A stretch of DNA of 64,000 nt from Ctenosaura bakeri (lineage: Eukaryota > Chordata > Lepidosauria > Squamata > Iguanidae), in the NCBI GenBank assembly GCA_948474755.1, contig CAOLHI010000079.1, positions 1 to 64,000 on the forward strand, written 5' to 3'. The position numbers and the translations under genes were made by a program. The notes beneath the pieces were generated by a model. That model was not told the DNA's origin, made no database searches, and saw only the letters and a program-made list of their open reading frames with translations. Within the stretch, counting starts at the first letter, position 1, and each line of letters begins with the position of its first letter. Positions 21,661-33,352 of the stretch are shown piece after piece.

Positions 21661-23049
21661 TTGAAAATCATCAGACACAAGTCACAGGAAACATAGTCAT
21701 TTTAAAAAGGTTAGGCAAAATCATCAGCCGCACGATTTTTGTGTAAAGATCGGTCAGAAAGAGCCCAGTTAAAATTGCCTACCTTTTTAACATGAGCAAC
21801 ATAAAGGGCAGATAGTGTCTAAACAGTGCATGGAGATATTTCTGTCTCTCTCATACACACATACACCTCATACAGTCAGGGTATGGGTTAGCTCTGGAAA
21901 TGAAGGCTTGGAAACAACATGTGTTTTATTCAGTAGCTTCTTTTGCAAGTAGTCTGTGTGCTGGCTATGTTTCAGCGCTGCTAAACTGTAAACACGCAGC
22001 TGCACTTTTGGAGTCCTGAATTGTGGCTTTTTTGTATTCCAGCAATTTAAAAAAAATAAAGTCATTTTAAAAGTGCATCTTCTGTTTGTTTTCATGCAAC
22101 ATTTGCATAGCCATTAGAAACTCAACTAAGTTATCTAAGAATAAAGAGAACATTATTAGGAAATATATGAAGCTCTGTTTGGGAGAAAAGCTATAATTTC
22201 CTAAAGGGTTCTTAATTGCTGAGTGATGCCAGAGGTATCAAATAAATCAAGAGACCAGGCTGTACACAGACACAAACTGTCTTTTGGTAGGAGCTCTGCA
22301 GCTGGACAAGTGACTATTTTCTATGCATGTTCTTTGGCTGTCGAACCCAGTGTTCTACCACATACTGCTGACCCTGGTGAAGGATTGCCATCATCCATGC
22401 CATACACTCCTCTCCCAACTTGTTTTTCTGCAACTGTGCAACAGGCATTATGAATACAGTGCAATTCTTGGTACCCACTCTGCTACCTTAAAATAGACAA
22501 ATTCTGTGGATTGGCATATGGGGACAAAAGTTTGGAAAAATTGTTTGTTGAATATGACTCTGTGAATCTCCTGCGCATTGTGATGACTTCTGGCTAGGGG
22601 ATTTTGAGTGTTACAAACTATTTAAAAAATCCCCCTGAGTTCTGTTGCGCATCTAGTTTTTCCATGCTAGTTTGGAGCTCTTTGCAGCAACTGTGTGAAC
22701 CAAATGATAGCATTTCTGGGCTTCCTTTGGAAGACCCTTGAAGCTTTCCAATGGACAGAGAGAAGTTGCACAGTAAGAGGTTTCTGCTTTCTGAGAACAG
22801 GAGCAGATCAGCAGCCAGGTAGAAAAGATTCTGTGTGCATTTTTGTCTGCCTTGGAGTTTATTCTTGGTATGGTGCAATTGGTTCAACAGATGTGCAGTG
22901 TGCCACATGAAAGGTTTGCAGATGTCTGTGATGCCCAGTATGTAAGGATGTGTTCTCTGCAAGACTTTAGATGTAAGGAGTTACAAAGAGCACACAGCAC
23001 ATCTATACTGAAGCTCTCCTTTTAGAAGAGATAGCAAGAGTGCAGGAGA
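21661..23049. other. No gene or repeat recognised
   Basis: AT-rich, with short ORFs in several frames (114 codons or fewer) and no domains. Nothing nameable. Confidence 0.4.
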
Positions 23050-23262
23050 ACCATGGTGCTATAGCAGCAGTTCAACTGTTGATCTAGGTCTTAGAGAGAT
23101 GAGGGTTCAAATCCCTAGTCAGCTGTTGAAACCCACCTTGGGCAGTTGCAGTTGCAGTTGCTTTCCTCAGAGGAAAGCAACTGCAAACCTCATCTGAATA
23201 GTCTTGCCAAGAAAGCCCTAGGACAGGGGTGGCTGTAAGTCAGAGTTCATTGGACATGGGAC
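23050..23262 (+). mobile_element. Sauria-type SINE, diverged
   Basis: A tRNA-like head has CCATGGTGCTATAGCAGCAG and GAGGGTTCAAATCCC (B box). The body has CCTCATCTGAATAGTCTTGC and CAAGAAAGCCC. In the middle, GTTGCA units are tandem and a 15-bp perfect palindrome has formed (23154-23184), which is not part of the usual SINE. Confidence 0.7.
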
Positions 23263-24342
23263 ATAACCACTAAGGCAATGGGAACAACAAATAAAGAGAG
23301 TTACTTTTCAGAGACAATGTAACAAATGGGCACAAGGTTACTTTATTGGTTTAATCAGCAGAATTTTCTAGTTTACTTTCTGAAGTTACAATTTAAAAAG
23401 CATTTTGGCGGATATTTTTCAAGTCTTATTTAATCATTAAGGCTTAGGTGATTTTTTGAAAAAACAAAAAATACTGAAAATTAATAAGAGAATGGGTGAC
23501 TGTGGTAAATCTGGGGACCAATTTTTTTTATTTTTTTGCCTCTGGGAAGCCCACACAGACTGTCAAAGTTGTCAAAAAAGAAATAAAACAAACCTGGTTG
23601 GAAGCCCACTTCTGGTTTTGAAAAACATTTTAAAAATAGTATATATTGACTGCAATCCTGTGTGACTCAGTGTAGCTGAGTAATTCTGCATGTAGAACAA
23701 TGCTGCACTGAGTCCCCTCTCGACCTACCTATATTGTTGTTGAGACCCCCCACCCTTGGCTATTTGTGTCTGGAAGAGAGTGAGAGAGAGGACATAAGCA
23801 TCTGGCTATGTTCTTGTAGCCAGGAATGAAGTGATTATGTCATCTGCTGAGGTCCAGTGGGGTCCTCTGGAGATCTCAGAGACAGAGGTAATAATTTTAT
23901 GTCTGGCCTATCCAGAAAATTCTGTGATCTCTTCTGCCCTCCTTCAGGCATGAATGGCCACAAGTGGAGGGCTTCAGCAATTATATAGTAAGGTTGACGA
24001 GAGGAACTTTGCTTGCTGCAGAGGGAAGAAGGGATACTAGTCTCTACAGTGGCCAAAAGTAGACATCCGCAGGTGTAACTTATGCATGTGTTTAGCATGA
24101 ACAAGTTACCAGCCAATGTGTGTTTGATGGTAAGGGGAGGTGCAAGCTAATTAAAGGTCCAATTGGCTTTCTTAAAGTTTTCCAAGAGAGACAATGCACC
24201 CTTCCCTCCCTCCCTCCCTCTTTTTTTTTTTAATGAGAAAAAGGGCAATCCAAGGAGTCTAGAGAGGTCAAGGAACACAAAAATATGTTCGAAGGTTTTC
24301 AGTGGCCACAGTGCTACAGCTTGCCCAGCCTGCCTTTAAACA
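23263..24342. other. No gene; short CCCT tract
   Basis: A CCCT/T-run tract lies at about 24200-24232. Nothing else is nameable up to the L1 target duplication. Confidence 0.4.
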
Positions 24343-26925
24343 ATGTAATGAGTAACACCAAAAGAAGGAAAGGACTTAACAGATGTTAAAAATTACTGTC
24401 CGATTTCACTACTCAACATTGACTATACAATCTTTACACCTATATTAGCTAACAGGTTAAAGAAGGTCTTTCCAGAACTGATTCAAGAAGATCAAAATTT
24501 TTTTTTACCAAAAAGATCTCTGAAAGAGAATATAAGAACTGTATTGAACATAATTGAACATTATGAAAAGCATAATGAGAGAAAATTTGCGTTGATATTT
24601 GTTGATGTGGAAAAAGCCTTTGATACAATTAAATGGCCTTTCCTAAAAGCTGTGCTTAGCAAACTGGATCCAGGGAAAAGGTTCATCTCATGGATTGAAG
24701 CCATATATAAAGATCAAGAGATACAGTTGTTGATCAACGGAGAAAAACAAAACCTATAGACATCAAGAAAGGAACCAGGCAGGGATGCCCTCTGTCACCC
24801 CTATTATTTATAAACATCCTGGAAGTCTTAAGCAATATAATTCCTAATTATGCCAAAGTTAAGGGTGTACAGATTAAAAACCATCAGTATAAGTTGAGAG
24901 CATTCGCTGATGACCTGGTACTTTTCTTAGAAGATCCAATGAACAGTGTGAACCACCTATCCTCTATACTCAGTGAATTCAGGGAAGTCTCTGGTATCAA
25001 AGTCAATAAAGAAAAAATTACAGTTTTGATGAAAAATTTGAGGAAAAAAGAAACTGCTTCAACAAATATATCAAGATATAATGTAACTAAAAAAATTAAG
25101 TATTTAGGAGTCTGGATCTCAGGATGCAACAATGAACTTTTCAAAAGCAAACTATGTTAAAAAATGGAAAGAAATCAAGAGTGAGATGGAATCATGGTCA
25201 GAGCTCCAGCTATTGCTCATGGGCAGAATAGCTTTGGTGAAGATGAATATCTTACCTAAATTAAATTTTCTGTTTCAAAATATACCTATAATCACTAATC
25301 TGAATCCTTTCAAACAATGGCAGAAAGACTTATCTAAATTCATATGGGTCAGTTGAAAACCTAGAGTCAAATGGAAAACCATGATGGGTTTAAACATTAG
25401 AGGTGGCATTGGTGTTCCGGTTCTTTACACATATTACCAAGCTTCAGCACTAACGTGGATAGCAGAATGGCTTATCTTATGAAATAAAAGACTGCTGTTT
25501 CTAGAAGGTGCCGACCTTAGGTTCGGATGGCATACTTATATCTGTTATGACAAGGCAAAAATAGACAAAAACTTCTCTAATCATTATATTTGAAAAACTT
25601 CATTAAAAATCTGGAATATATATAAGCCAACATTATTCAGGCAAATACCTATGTGGATTTCTCCACAAGAAGCTTTTTTTGGAAGATGGAGCAGTATGCC
25701 GAATAAATGGCTGTGATATGAAGACTTAATTGAAAAATCCTCAACGGGAAGATTAACTATGAAAACTAGAGAAAAGCTTGAAAAAGAAGGAAATGTTCTG
25801 AACTGGTTTCCTTATTGCCAACTGCTTGAAAGGTTTCATATAGACTTGAGACTCTAAGGTTTTGAAACTAATACAGAAAAAAATGCAATAATTAAATTGT
25901 CGTTGGACAATCCCCCACATTTGATGGCAAAAGACCTTGATGCTTCAAGATAAAGATGAAGAAACAGTTAAAGAAGTGATGATAAAGTGGTCTCAAAACC
26001 TTGGACACTAGAACATTGAGAAACTAGCTGGAGAAAGACACTGGAATTTACAGCAGCACAAAATTTGAAAGAGAACTATTTCAAAGTATTCCATAGATGG
26101 TACATGACACCTGAAAAACACCAAAAAATATATAGATTCGGTACACAAAAATGTTAGAAATGTAGTGCTGAGATCGGAATGTTCCATATGTGGCAGACCT
26201 TTTCAAAAGTGCAAGAATATTGGTTTGGAATACACAAGACAATAACAGAAATCTTTCAAATCCAATATGCCATAACTCCAGAAATTTACCTACTAAATAT
26301 ATTAAATGAAATAGATAATCAACTGACCAAGAAATATTGGAGAATTTTACTCTATATGGTAACAGTTGCAAGGATAGAATATGCAAAGCTATGGAAGAAT
26401 GAAGATACCCCCAAAACCGAACAATGGCTTTGTAGTTTGCTTGAGATGAAAACAGCAGACATACTATCTCAAAAATTGAAGAACATAATGGAAGAGAGCA
26501 TAAATAAGGAATGGTCTCCTGTTGATATCTATTTCCAACGGAAAAAATGAACAAAATTGGCTGATACAATGAGCTCAAACAGAAAAATGTAGAAGGGGAG
26601 ATTTATTTGATGATAAGATCTGGGGGAGTTAAAAGTTGATATGACAGAGGGGGAAAATTTCTGAACTAAAGTATATGTTAGTTATTATTGTGTGAACAAG
26701 CTGTTTAGGATCTGGAGTAAACCTTTAGTGATGTATTAGAAATACATTTATAAACAAAAACAAATGAATATACTATGTTTTAGGTGGAAACGATGGAAGG
26801 TTAAGAAGATGTGATGAACTTTTACTTAAAAACATAGATGAATGATTGCTTTTTATGTTCATATTTGGATGCTTTTGTCTATATAAAAATGATAAATAAA
26901 TAAAAAATGTAACAAGTAACAGCAA
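24343..26925 (+). mobile_element. 5'-truncated L1 LINE with target-site duplications
   Basis: The insertion is bounded by 19-bp direct repeats at 24343-24361 and 26907-26925 that match at 16 of 19 positions. Both begin ATGTAA and contain AGTAACA. The 3' end is an AAAT-type A-rich tail (about 26886-26906). Between them lies the 3' half of an L1 ORF2 followed by roughly 330 bp of 3' UTR. The 5' UTR, ORF1, endonuclease and the start of the reverse transcriptase are missing, as expected from incomplete target-primed reverse transcription. Confidence 0.9.
24365..26549 (+). pseudogene. L1 ORF2 remnant: reverse transcriptase to C-terminus
   Basis: The intact protein nicks DNA and copies L1 RNA at the target. 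Here reading begins inside the palm domain with NYCPISLLNIDY and ILANRLKK. The catalytic block FVDVEKAFDTI is at about 24597-24629. A frame change near 24760 moves to another frame, which gives GTRQGCPLSPLLF and the FADD box at 24901-24915 (a variant of YADD). A second frame change occurs near 25135. The region after that has thumb-like [20 protein letters not shown] and KDLSKFIW, then several stops. The C-terminal Cys/His region (KCSAEIGMFHMWQTFSKVQ) and tail end at the stop at 26548-26550. It cannot make a working protein. Confidence 0.88.
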
Positions 26926-27164
26926 TGAATCCAAATGCTATGAGTATGAGCAACAAATTGCTTCTCAAACTAACATTCTAAATTCTGATCTCTGCCCAGC
27001 AATCTTTCATTTTAAAAAAATGTTGTATTTGTTGATATTGACAATTGCAGCACAAATATGGATGTTGCCACTGCAAAATTGTTGTTGATTTGATTTCCAT
27101 TACCTTGGTGACACAGTCTTGTCTGTTGTAGTTTTCTGTGTAAAGAAGAGCTTTGTTAACATTC

Positions 27165-27510
27165 ATTCATTCGTTTGTTTATTAATTAAATGGCTTCTTT
27201 ATTGTCTTTTGACCTTCAAAAGGCCCACCATTATAACAGTGCAGAGAGGGCATTAAAACAAGCCAATAAAACAAATCCAAGAAGAGGTAAGAGATAAAAT
27301 AAACCAGAAGCTTAGGAGAACAAAAGAGCCTTCACCGCCCACCTAAAAATCACCCAAGAAGGGGCTGATCTAATCTCCTTTGGGATTATCTCTCTTGGTG
27401 GTAACAGAATGCAGAGTCAGGGTTTTGAAGATGCATGCTGTTAATTTGCAGGGTCATTGTAAAGGACATGTTCCTTTGAATATCTAGAGTCAAGACCTTT
27501 TCAGGGCAGA
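27165..27510 (-). mobile_element. Antisense L2-like 3' fragment
   Basis: TTGTTTATTAATTAAATGGC begins the plus-strand view of an A-rich LINE tail. It is followed by AACAAGCCAATAAAACAAA and GGGGCTGATCTAATCTCC, words typical of antisense L2 3' regions in squamates. Strongly decayed. Confidence 0.4.
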
Positions 27511-27519
27511 AATGGAAAA

Positions 27520-27645
27520 CCTCTGGTCTTCCAGGTATTTTGTCCTACAGCTCCCATTCATCCCACTCAGCCTGGCCAATGGTAAGGGATTATGAGAGTT
27601 GCAGTCAAAAATATCTAGAGGCCGCAAGGTTCCCTGGAAACAAAG
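27520..27645. mobile_element. Palindromic MITE (CTCCCATTCATCC family)
   Basis: CAGGTATTTTGTCCTACAGC then TCCCA at the left is mirrored by GAGAGTTGCAGTCAAAAATA at the right around AGCCTGGCCAATGG. It is another member of the 5225-5345 family. Confidence 0.55.
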
Positions 27646-30634
27646 CAGAAGCCAGTGCAATTGAACTAGATCACAGGGATAATGAGGTCAGAATGTAAGG
27701 ACCAGAAAGAGATTAGCTGGGAATAAATTTTAGGCAAAACGTAGAAGTTATGGGAAATATGCACTTGCCATTAATCTGGCACCTTCTAGAGTTTCACTCT
27801 CTTGTGCTGTTTTTTTCCTGGTAATGCCTAACAATAGAAGAGTCTTGGTTTCCAAGTATTGCTGTTTTCAGCACACTTCATGGACTGTTGCTTACACATG
27901 TGGAGAGACTTGCAGGACGATGATACCACATCATGCTTTAGAAATAATAGGAGGGAACAGGGGGAAAATGGGGCTTTTGTTTTTGGCTGGCACACATATA
28001 TTTCTCAGCATTAATTCCAACCTTGGAAAACATTCTAGCACTGAAAACACTACACTATCCTGGATGGGGGAGCTTAAATTGTAACTGAGCACAGTGAAAG
28101 TCTCAGTAGTATAGGTTGCTTTGGAATGACAGCCCACTGGATATAAACACTTCCTTTGGGCTACATTTTGTGTCCATGGTAATTTATAAATTAAAAGATG
28201 GCTCCCAGATTTTCAAGAGAGCAAACTTCTGAGTCTCTTTCCAGAAGAAAACAGCAGTGGCTTCAAAACCATGTGTCACACACTATTGTCCCTTCCATCA
28301 CAATACATTTCCTCCCAGAGAGATAAATGCCCAGCTAAGTGGTGATAATTAAGGAACATCCCTGTCTTGACAGATAGTTAATCCTCTTGCCCTATTTGGC
28401 ATTCGTAATTAATGAAACACCTGGAAGAACGGGCTTCAAAGCCAACTTCCCCATTGGCTGATTTTCAGATCTGCAAATGACTGTAGGGCTTTGCCCACCT
28501 CCCACCCCAAAGCAGCCCCAGCCTGACTAGTCAGGGTCCTAGAACAACATTTTTCCTTGAAAAAAGTGTCCTTTTTGAAAAAAGAGCAGCATTTCCCATT
28601 TAAGGTTGGGGTAGGGTCAGGACCTGCCTGTCCAGAGGCATTGCTCTTTGCCCTAAGTATTGTTTTGATTCTGATCTACATGTGATTATACAGAGGGTTA
28701 CTTCTGGGGGCCTTATCAACCTATATCGATGCAGAGATGAAAAGGTTTTTTTTTCCTAATCATTTTTTTTACTTCAGTTTCTTTAGCTGATTTCCTCATA
28801 CCCACTGATACATCTTCATGGACTCAGGCTCACATATACAGGGTCTTGTACCTGCACAGTTACCAGTGAAATTACTGTGTTGTTTTTGTTATTGTGTGTA
28901 TGCTTTAACCTACTCTAGTTCTACAGTGTTTGCTGATAACCCTACTTGCCTAGACCTGCACTGATTTAAAGATAGTAAGATTGCAAAGAGTCTCTCTCAC
29001 AGTGATCCTGAGCTTTGGATTACTGACATAATCAATTGGAATCTGGTGGTAGGACTGCAGAGGAGATCTGGTGGCAGGATTGGAATCTGGTGGCAAGGTC
29101 GCAGATTTTTATTTCTGAACCTACAGGATTCTGCATAAGACAATCTGTTCTAAAGCCTGGAAAAGTTTTTGGGGTTTGGATTCTGGGAAGTACAGTTCAA
29201 AAATTACTTTCCAAGCTCTAGTCTGGTAAAACCTTTGCAGGTCAAGCAGGATCATGAAAACCTGTTTCTTACATTGTATTCTCTAAATATACATGACAAA
29301 AGGTGAGCTGGGGCAACCTGAGGTGGGCTTCAGTCTCAGGTGCGCTGTTGCCAGGTGTCCCTGAATCTAAATGAGGATGCTGAACAAAGAGAGGCTGTGT
29401 TAGCACAGCCTGAAAATGGAACACAGACAAAGAAGTGGTTTCTTGCAATGCTCCTCTTTTCACTTTCTGATGAGAGATGAGCAGCCTAAAAAGAATGGTT
29501 TCTGTTGAAGTGATTCTCCCAGGAACCAGCATGCCAAATTCTTAATGGTTATGGGCACTCAGTGCAGAATGTTCAGCCATCATACCAGTTCCAAGAAGTG
29601 GGAGGGAGAAGCATTAAAACAAGTGTATCTCTGTTGATCTGTCTGAATGCTTTTGAGATATTATGGACAAATAATTCCTTCCAGGCATATGGCACAACTT
29701 CCTCCTTTAAGCCCTATCTACAGGGGGGGGAAATCTACCTTTAGCTATTTTTAGTGTGCAGAATACCCTTGCTTGCATGAAGAAGAAGGGAGTTCTGTGG
29801 AGAAGGTCATTGGGGAGATGTCTTTGCATTTTGTTGTGGAATTTCTTGGGTCAAGGTAATCTCTTTCCCAAGAGAACATTAATACTTCTGATAATGTAAT
29901 GATCACATTTGCAGAGAAAGTATAAACGATACACAGCATGAAAAAATGTCTTCCAGGAAGTCTGTGCGGTATTATTAGCCCGTGTATGCATGTTTCCTAG
30001 GGGCAACAGTGTTGAGCAATAATGCTGTTTTCTTAATTGACCAGTTGGAGGAATACTGGGGGATTGCCAGCAGTTCCAAGGTCTGCATAACTGGGTTTCG
30101 TAGGGCGAAAAGTCTGCTGCACATTCTTCCACCCAAGTTGTACACAGTTTGGAGAATGTACTCTGGGAAAATGTGGTAGATTATGTCCTGTGTTGTGGAA
30201 GCTCTGTGTGCTGAGGGAAAGTTTTGCTGCATGCCCAATATTCCTGTGGTGTCCTTGGTTATAGGTTATATTTGGTTGTATAGTGGTGTCCTTGGTTATA
30301 TAGACTCTCTTTCTGAAGAGGAAATGAAAAAGCCTTCCCAGCTTAGTTCTCTCCTGATACAATGGATTACAATTCCTGTCATCTTCAGCCAGCATTAACC
30401 ATTGTAGCACAATATATCTGAAAGGCACCAAATTAAGGAAGAATCAGTTGATAGAGTTGAGTTTTCCCAAGTCCTTTAGTAAATGGTCTTTGTTTTTCCT
30501 TGAAGCATAGGTTCTTTGCCAAAAACTCAATTCAAAACAGTACTGGCCAGCATTTGACTTGTATCTGGTCATTACTATACTTCTGTACACAACTGTGTAC
30601 TTTACTGGATTTTATTGTGTCCTGTAGTAGAGAA
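27646..30634. other. No gene or confident repeat
   Basis: Mostly repeat-poor. The segment 28270-28500, with GGTGATAATTAAGGAACATC and TTCGTAATTAATGAAACACC, has the AT-rich homeobox-site look of conserved noncoding DNA, which is only a guess. A G8 run is at about 29722-29730. Overlapping ORFs on both strands near 29850-30430 have no domains. Confidence 0.4.
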
Positions 30635-30638
30635 AGAG

Positions 30639-32105
30639 TCATAAAATCTTAGAATCATTGAGTTGGAAGAGTCCACAAGGGCCATCCACAAGGGCCCCCT
30701 GACATGCAGAAATAGAATCAAAGTACTCCCGACAGATGGCCATCTAGCATCTGTTTAAAAACCTCCAAAGAAGGAGACTCTACCACACTCAGAGGCAGCA
30801 TATTCCACTGTCAAATTGCTCCTACCATCAGAAAGTTCTTCCTAATGTTTAGGTGGAATTTTTCCCCCTGTAGTTTGAATCCATTGCTCCATGTCCTGTT
30901 CTCTGGAGCAGCAGAAAACAAGCTTGCTCCATCTACCATATGACATACCTTCAGATATTTAAACATGGTTATCATGTTATGTCTTAACCTTCTTTTTTTC
31001 TAGGCTAAACTTACCCAGTTCTCTAAGTCACTCCTCACAGGGTATGGTTTCCAGACATTTTACCACTTTCTTTGCCCACCTCGGGACACATTCCAGCTTG
31101 TCAATATCCTTTTTGAATTGTGGTGTCCAGAACTGAACACAGTATCCCAGGTGAGGTCTGACCAAAGCAGAATAAAGGGGTGCTATTATTTCCCTTTATC
31201 CCTAGACAGTATGTTCTAGTTGATGCAGCCTAGAATTGCACTGGTGTTTTTTAGCTGCCACATCACACTGTTACTCACGTTTACCTTGTAATCTACAAAG
31301 ACACCTAGATTCTTTTCACATGTACTATTTGTCAAGCCAGGTGTCACCCATCCTTTATTAGTTCATTTTGTTTTTTCTACCTAAATGTAATACCCTGCAT
31401 TTCACCTTGTTCAAATTTGTTTTGTTAGCTTTTGCCCAGTCCTCTTAACTTGTTACGGTTATTTTGAATTCTGATCCTGCCCTCTGGGGTATTAGTTATC
31501 CCTCCTAATTTGGTGTCATCTGCAAATTTGATAATGAATGCCTTCTATTCCATCATTCAAGTCATTCATAAAGATGTTGCTTCTTCTACTTTCTGGACAA
31601 TGAAATTATTTGCAAAGCAAATGTGGAATTTGTCAGACCTTCTATTCTTGGAAGGGTTTGACTTCCAATAAATATCAGGATCTTTGAAATCTCTCGTTAC
31701 TACTACATCTCTCTTTTCTGAATGTTTGGTCATCTGTCCCAGGAATGCATCATTCAAGGCTTCAGCCTGGCTGCAGGGTCTGCAGTAGACCTCCCCCCAC
31801 CCAATCACATCACTGTTGTTTCTCTTCCCCTTAATTTTTACCCAGATGCTCTCCACTTGGCTTGCAGGATTTAAGTCATGGATCTCGTTACAGGTGTAAA
31901 CACCCTTGACATATAATGCTGCTCCTCCTTTCCTGTTTAGGCTATTACTCTAAAATAGATTATATCCCTCTGTTACTACATTACAATCATGAGACTTATC
32001 CTACCAAGTTTCAGTAATGTCTGTTATATCATATTTGCTTTGCAGTGAGAAGAGTTCAAGTTTATCTTATTTATTTTTCATACTCTGTGTAGAGACTTCT
32101 GAGAC
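30639..32105 (-). mobile_element. CR1-type LINE, antisense and internally deleted
   Basis: The plus strand opens with the complement of the CR1 3' terminus (AGAATCATTGAGTTGGAAGA). It continues with TTCCACTGTCAAATTGC, GTCCAGAACTGAACACAG, GTATCCCAGGTGAGGTCTGA and TTGGTGTCATCTGCAAATTT. On the minus strand this covers endonuclease (31566-31860), a late reverse-transcriptase piece with a KFADDTKLGG box (about 31500-31530) and the C-terminal region. The segment between endonuclease and the FADD box, which should be several hundred bases, is absent. The plus-strand right part to about 32105 is antisense to more 5' coding sequence. Confidence 0.8.
31566..31856 (-). pseudogene. CR1 endonuclease-domain remnant
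   Basis: The 96-codon reading frame begins MESIWVKIKGKRNNSDV. It includes CRPCSQAEALNDAFLGQM, then VVVTRDFKDPDIYWKS, the decayed form of the apurinic-endonuclease block usually read as 'MGDFNYPDICW'. It ends FIVQKVEEATSL. The catalytic Asp-Phe-Asn triplet is altered to DFK here, so activity would be lost even if it were expressed. The frame stops at the internal deletion junction. Confidence 0.8.
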
Positions 32106-33160
32106 CATGGGTTGTTCTCCCTAGCCGCTTATTTAAGGTTTTTTCCTCCAGTTGTTGGGTTCTTATACCATTCACTCATGACCAGTTTTGTGTTCTCTGG
32201 GCCAGTCTGTACTACACATGGTGGTTTGGTGACTAGAGTTAGATTTTTTTCCACGGAATCAAACCCCGTTTGTGAGTGGTCAGACTCAATACTAAAGTAA
32301 ATGCTAGAAGTAAAGGGTGTTTTTTTTTAAATGCAAAAGACATGAACTCAATTATGGCTATGCCACTGCAGACAAAATAAAAAGAGATGTAGTATTAAGC
32401 ACACACACTCTCTCTTTCTCTTTCTCTCTACTTGTGTATGCATGAATCAGTGGCGAAGCTTGGAGTGTGTGGGGGGGGCAGGAGGGGGCAGGGTTACAGT
32501 GTGAGGGGTGTGACCACTGCGCGCAGGGGCATGGCCAGGACACACAGGGGCATGGCTACAGGCCAGAATGCCCCAAAAACATTGCCTCCCCCACCCCTAC
32601 GTCCCTATACAACTGGCATGAATTCCCCTTCCTGAGTGAATCATATGGAGTGGCATCATATAAGGCAAGTGGCAGCAGAGCTACTGCTCTGGTTCCACAA
32701 CTGAGGCCATATGGACTCTTGGGCCTCACCACTGACATCCATATTAAACACATGGATGCTACAAGGAGAACCCTGGGTGCATAGACCTCTGTGCATATTA
32801 CCTTCTTGTGTCTGATGGTGGTTCAGAAAGCTGAAACCAACTAGACATTTACATGTATGTTTTTCCCCCCGTAGACATTGATGCCTAGTGTGAGGACATG
32901 GGGGTGAGGCCAAGGAGCCTTAGAAATGGGACAAAAATATGGTCCTCCCACTCTCTTCTTTCTTACAATTCATTAAAGAGAGATTAGGTCTCACAGCTTC
33001 TGAAAATAAAATTCTTCTCCTTACCAGAAAAGGAGATCCTCCAAATGTTGTTGGGTTGCGGTATTCCTTAGCCACTGGAGCCCACAGTGAGGCATTATGG
33101 ATAGTATAATCCGCCAACATATGGAGGGCAACAGGTTCCTTATAAAAGTACAGCGGAATT
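32106..33160. other. No gene; CT tract and G-rich repeat-like block
   Basis: CT-rich tract at 32405-32430. At 32450-32600, CAGTGGCGAAGCTTGGAGTG followed by a G-rich run resembles a common squamate MITE terminus ('cagtggcgtagc'). Overlapping ORFs here come from this G-rich block and carry no domain. Confidence 0.4.
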
Positions 33161-33164
33161 TCTA

Positions 33165-33352
33165 ATTGTTGTTCTTCTTGCATGCCTTCAAGTCATTTCC
33201 GATTTATGGCAAACCTAAGGGGAACCTATCGTAAGGTTTTCTGGGGCTGAGAGTGTTTAACATGCCCAAGGTCCCCCAGTGGGTTTCCATGATTGAGAAG
33301 GGAATCGAACCCCTCTCGTAGCCAATGTTCCAACCACTACACAACACTGTAA
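33165..33352 (-). mobile_element. Sauria-type SINE
   Basis: Antisense tail TTGTTGTTCTTCTTGCATGC and CTTCAAGTCATTTCCGATTT, body CCCCAGTGGGTTTCCATGAT, and head AATCGAACCCCTCTCGTAGC and AACCACTACACAACACTGTA. A fairly well-kept copy. The minus-strand ORF ending nearby is a chance frame. Confidence 0.8.
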
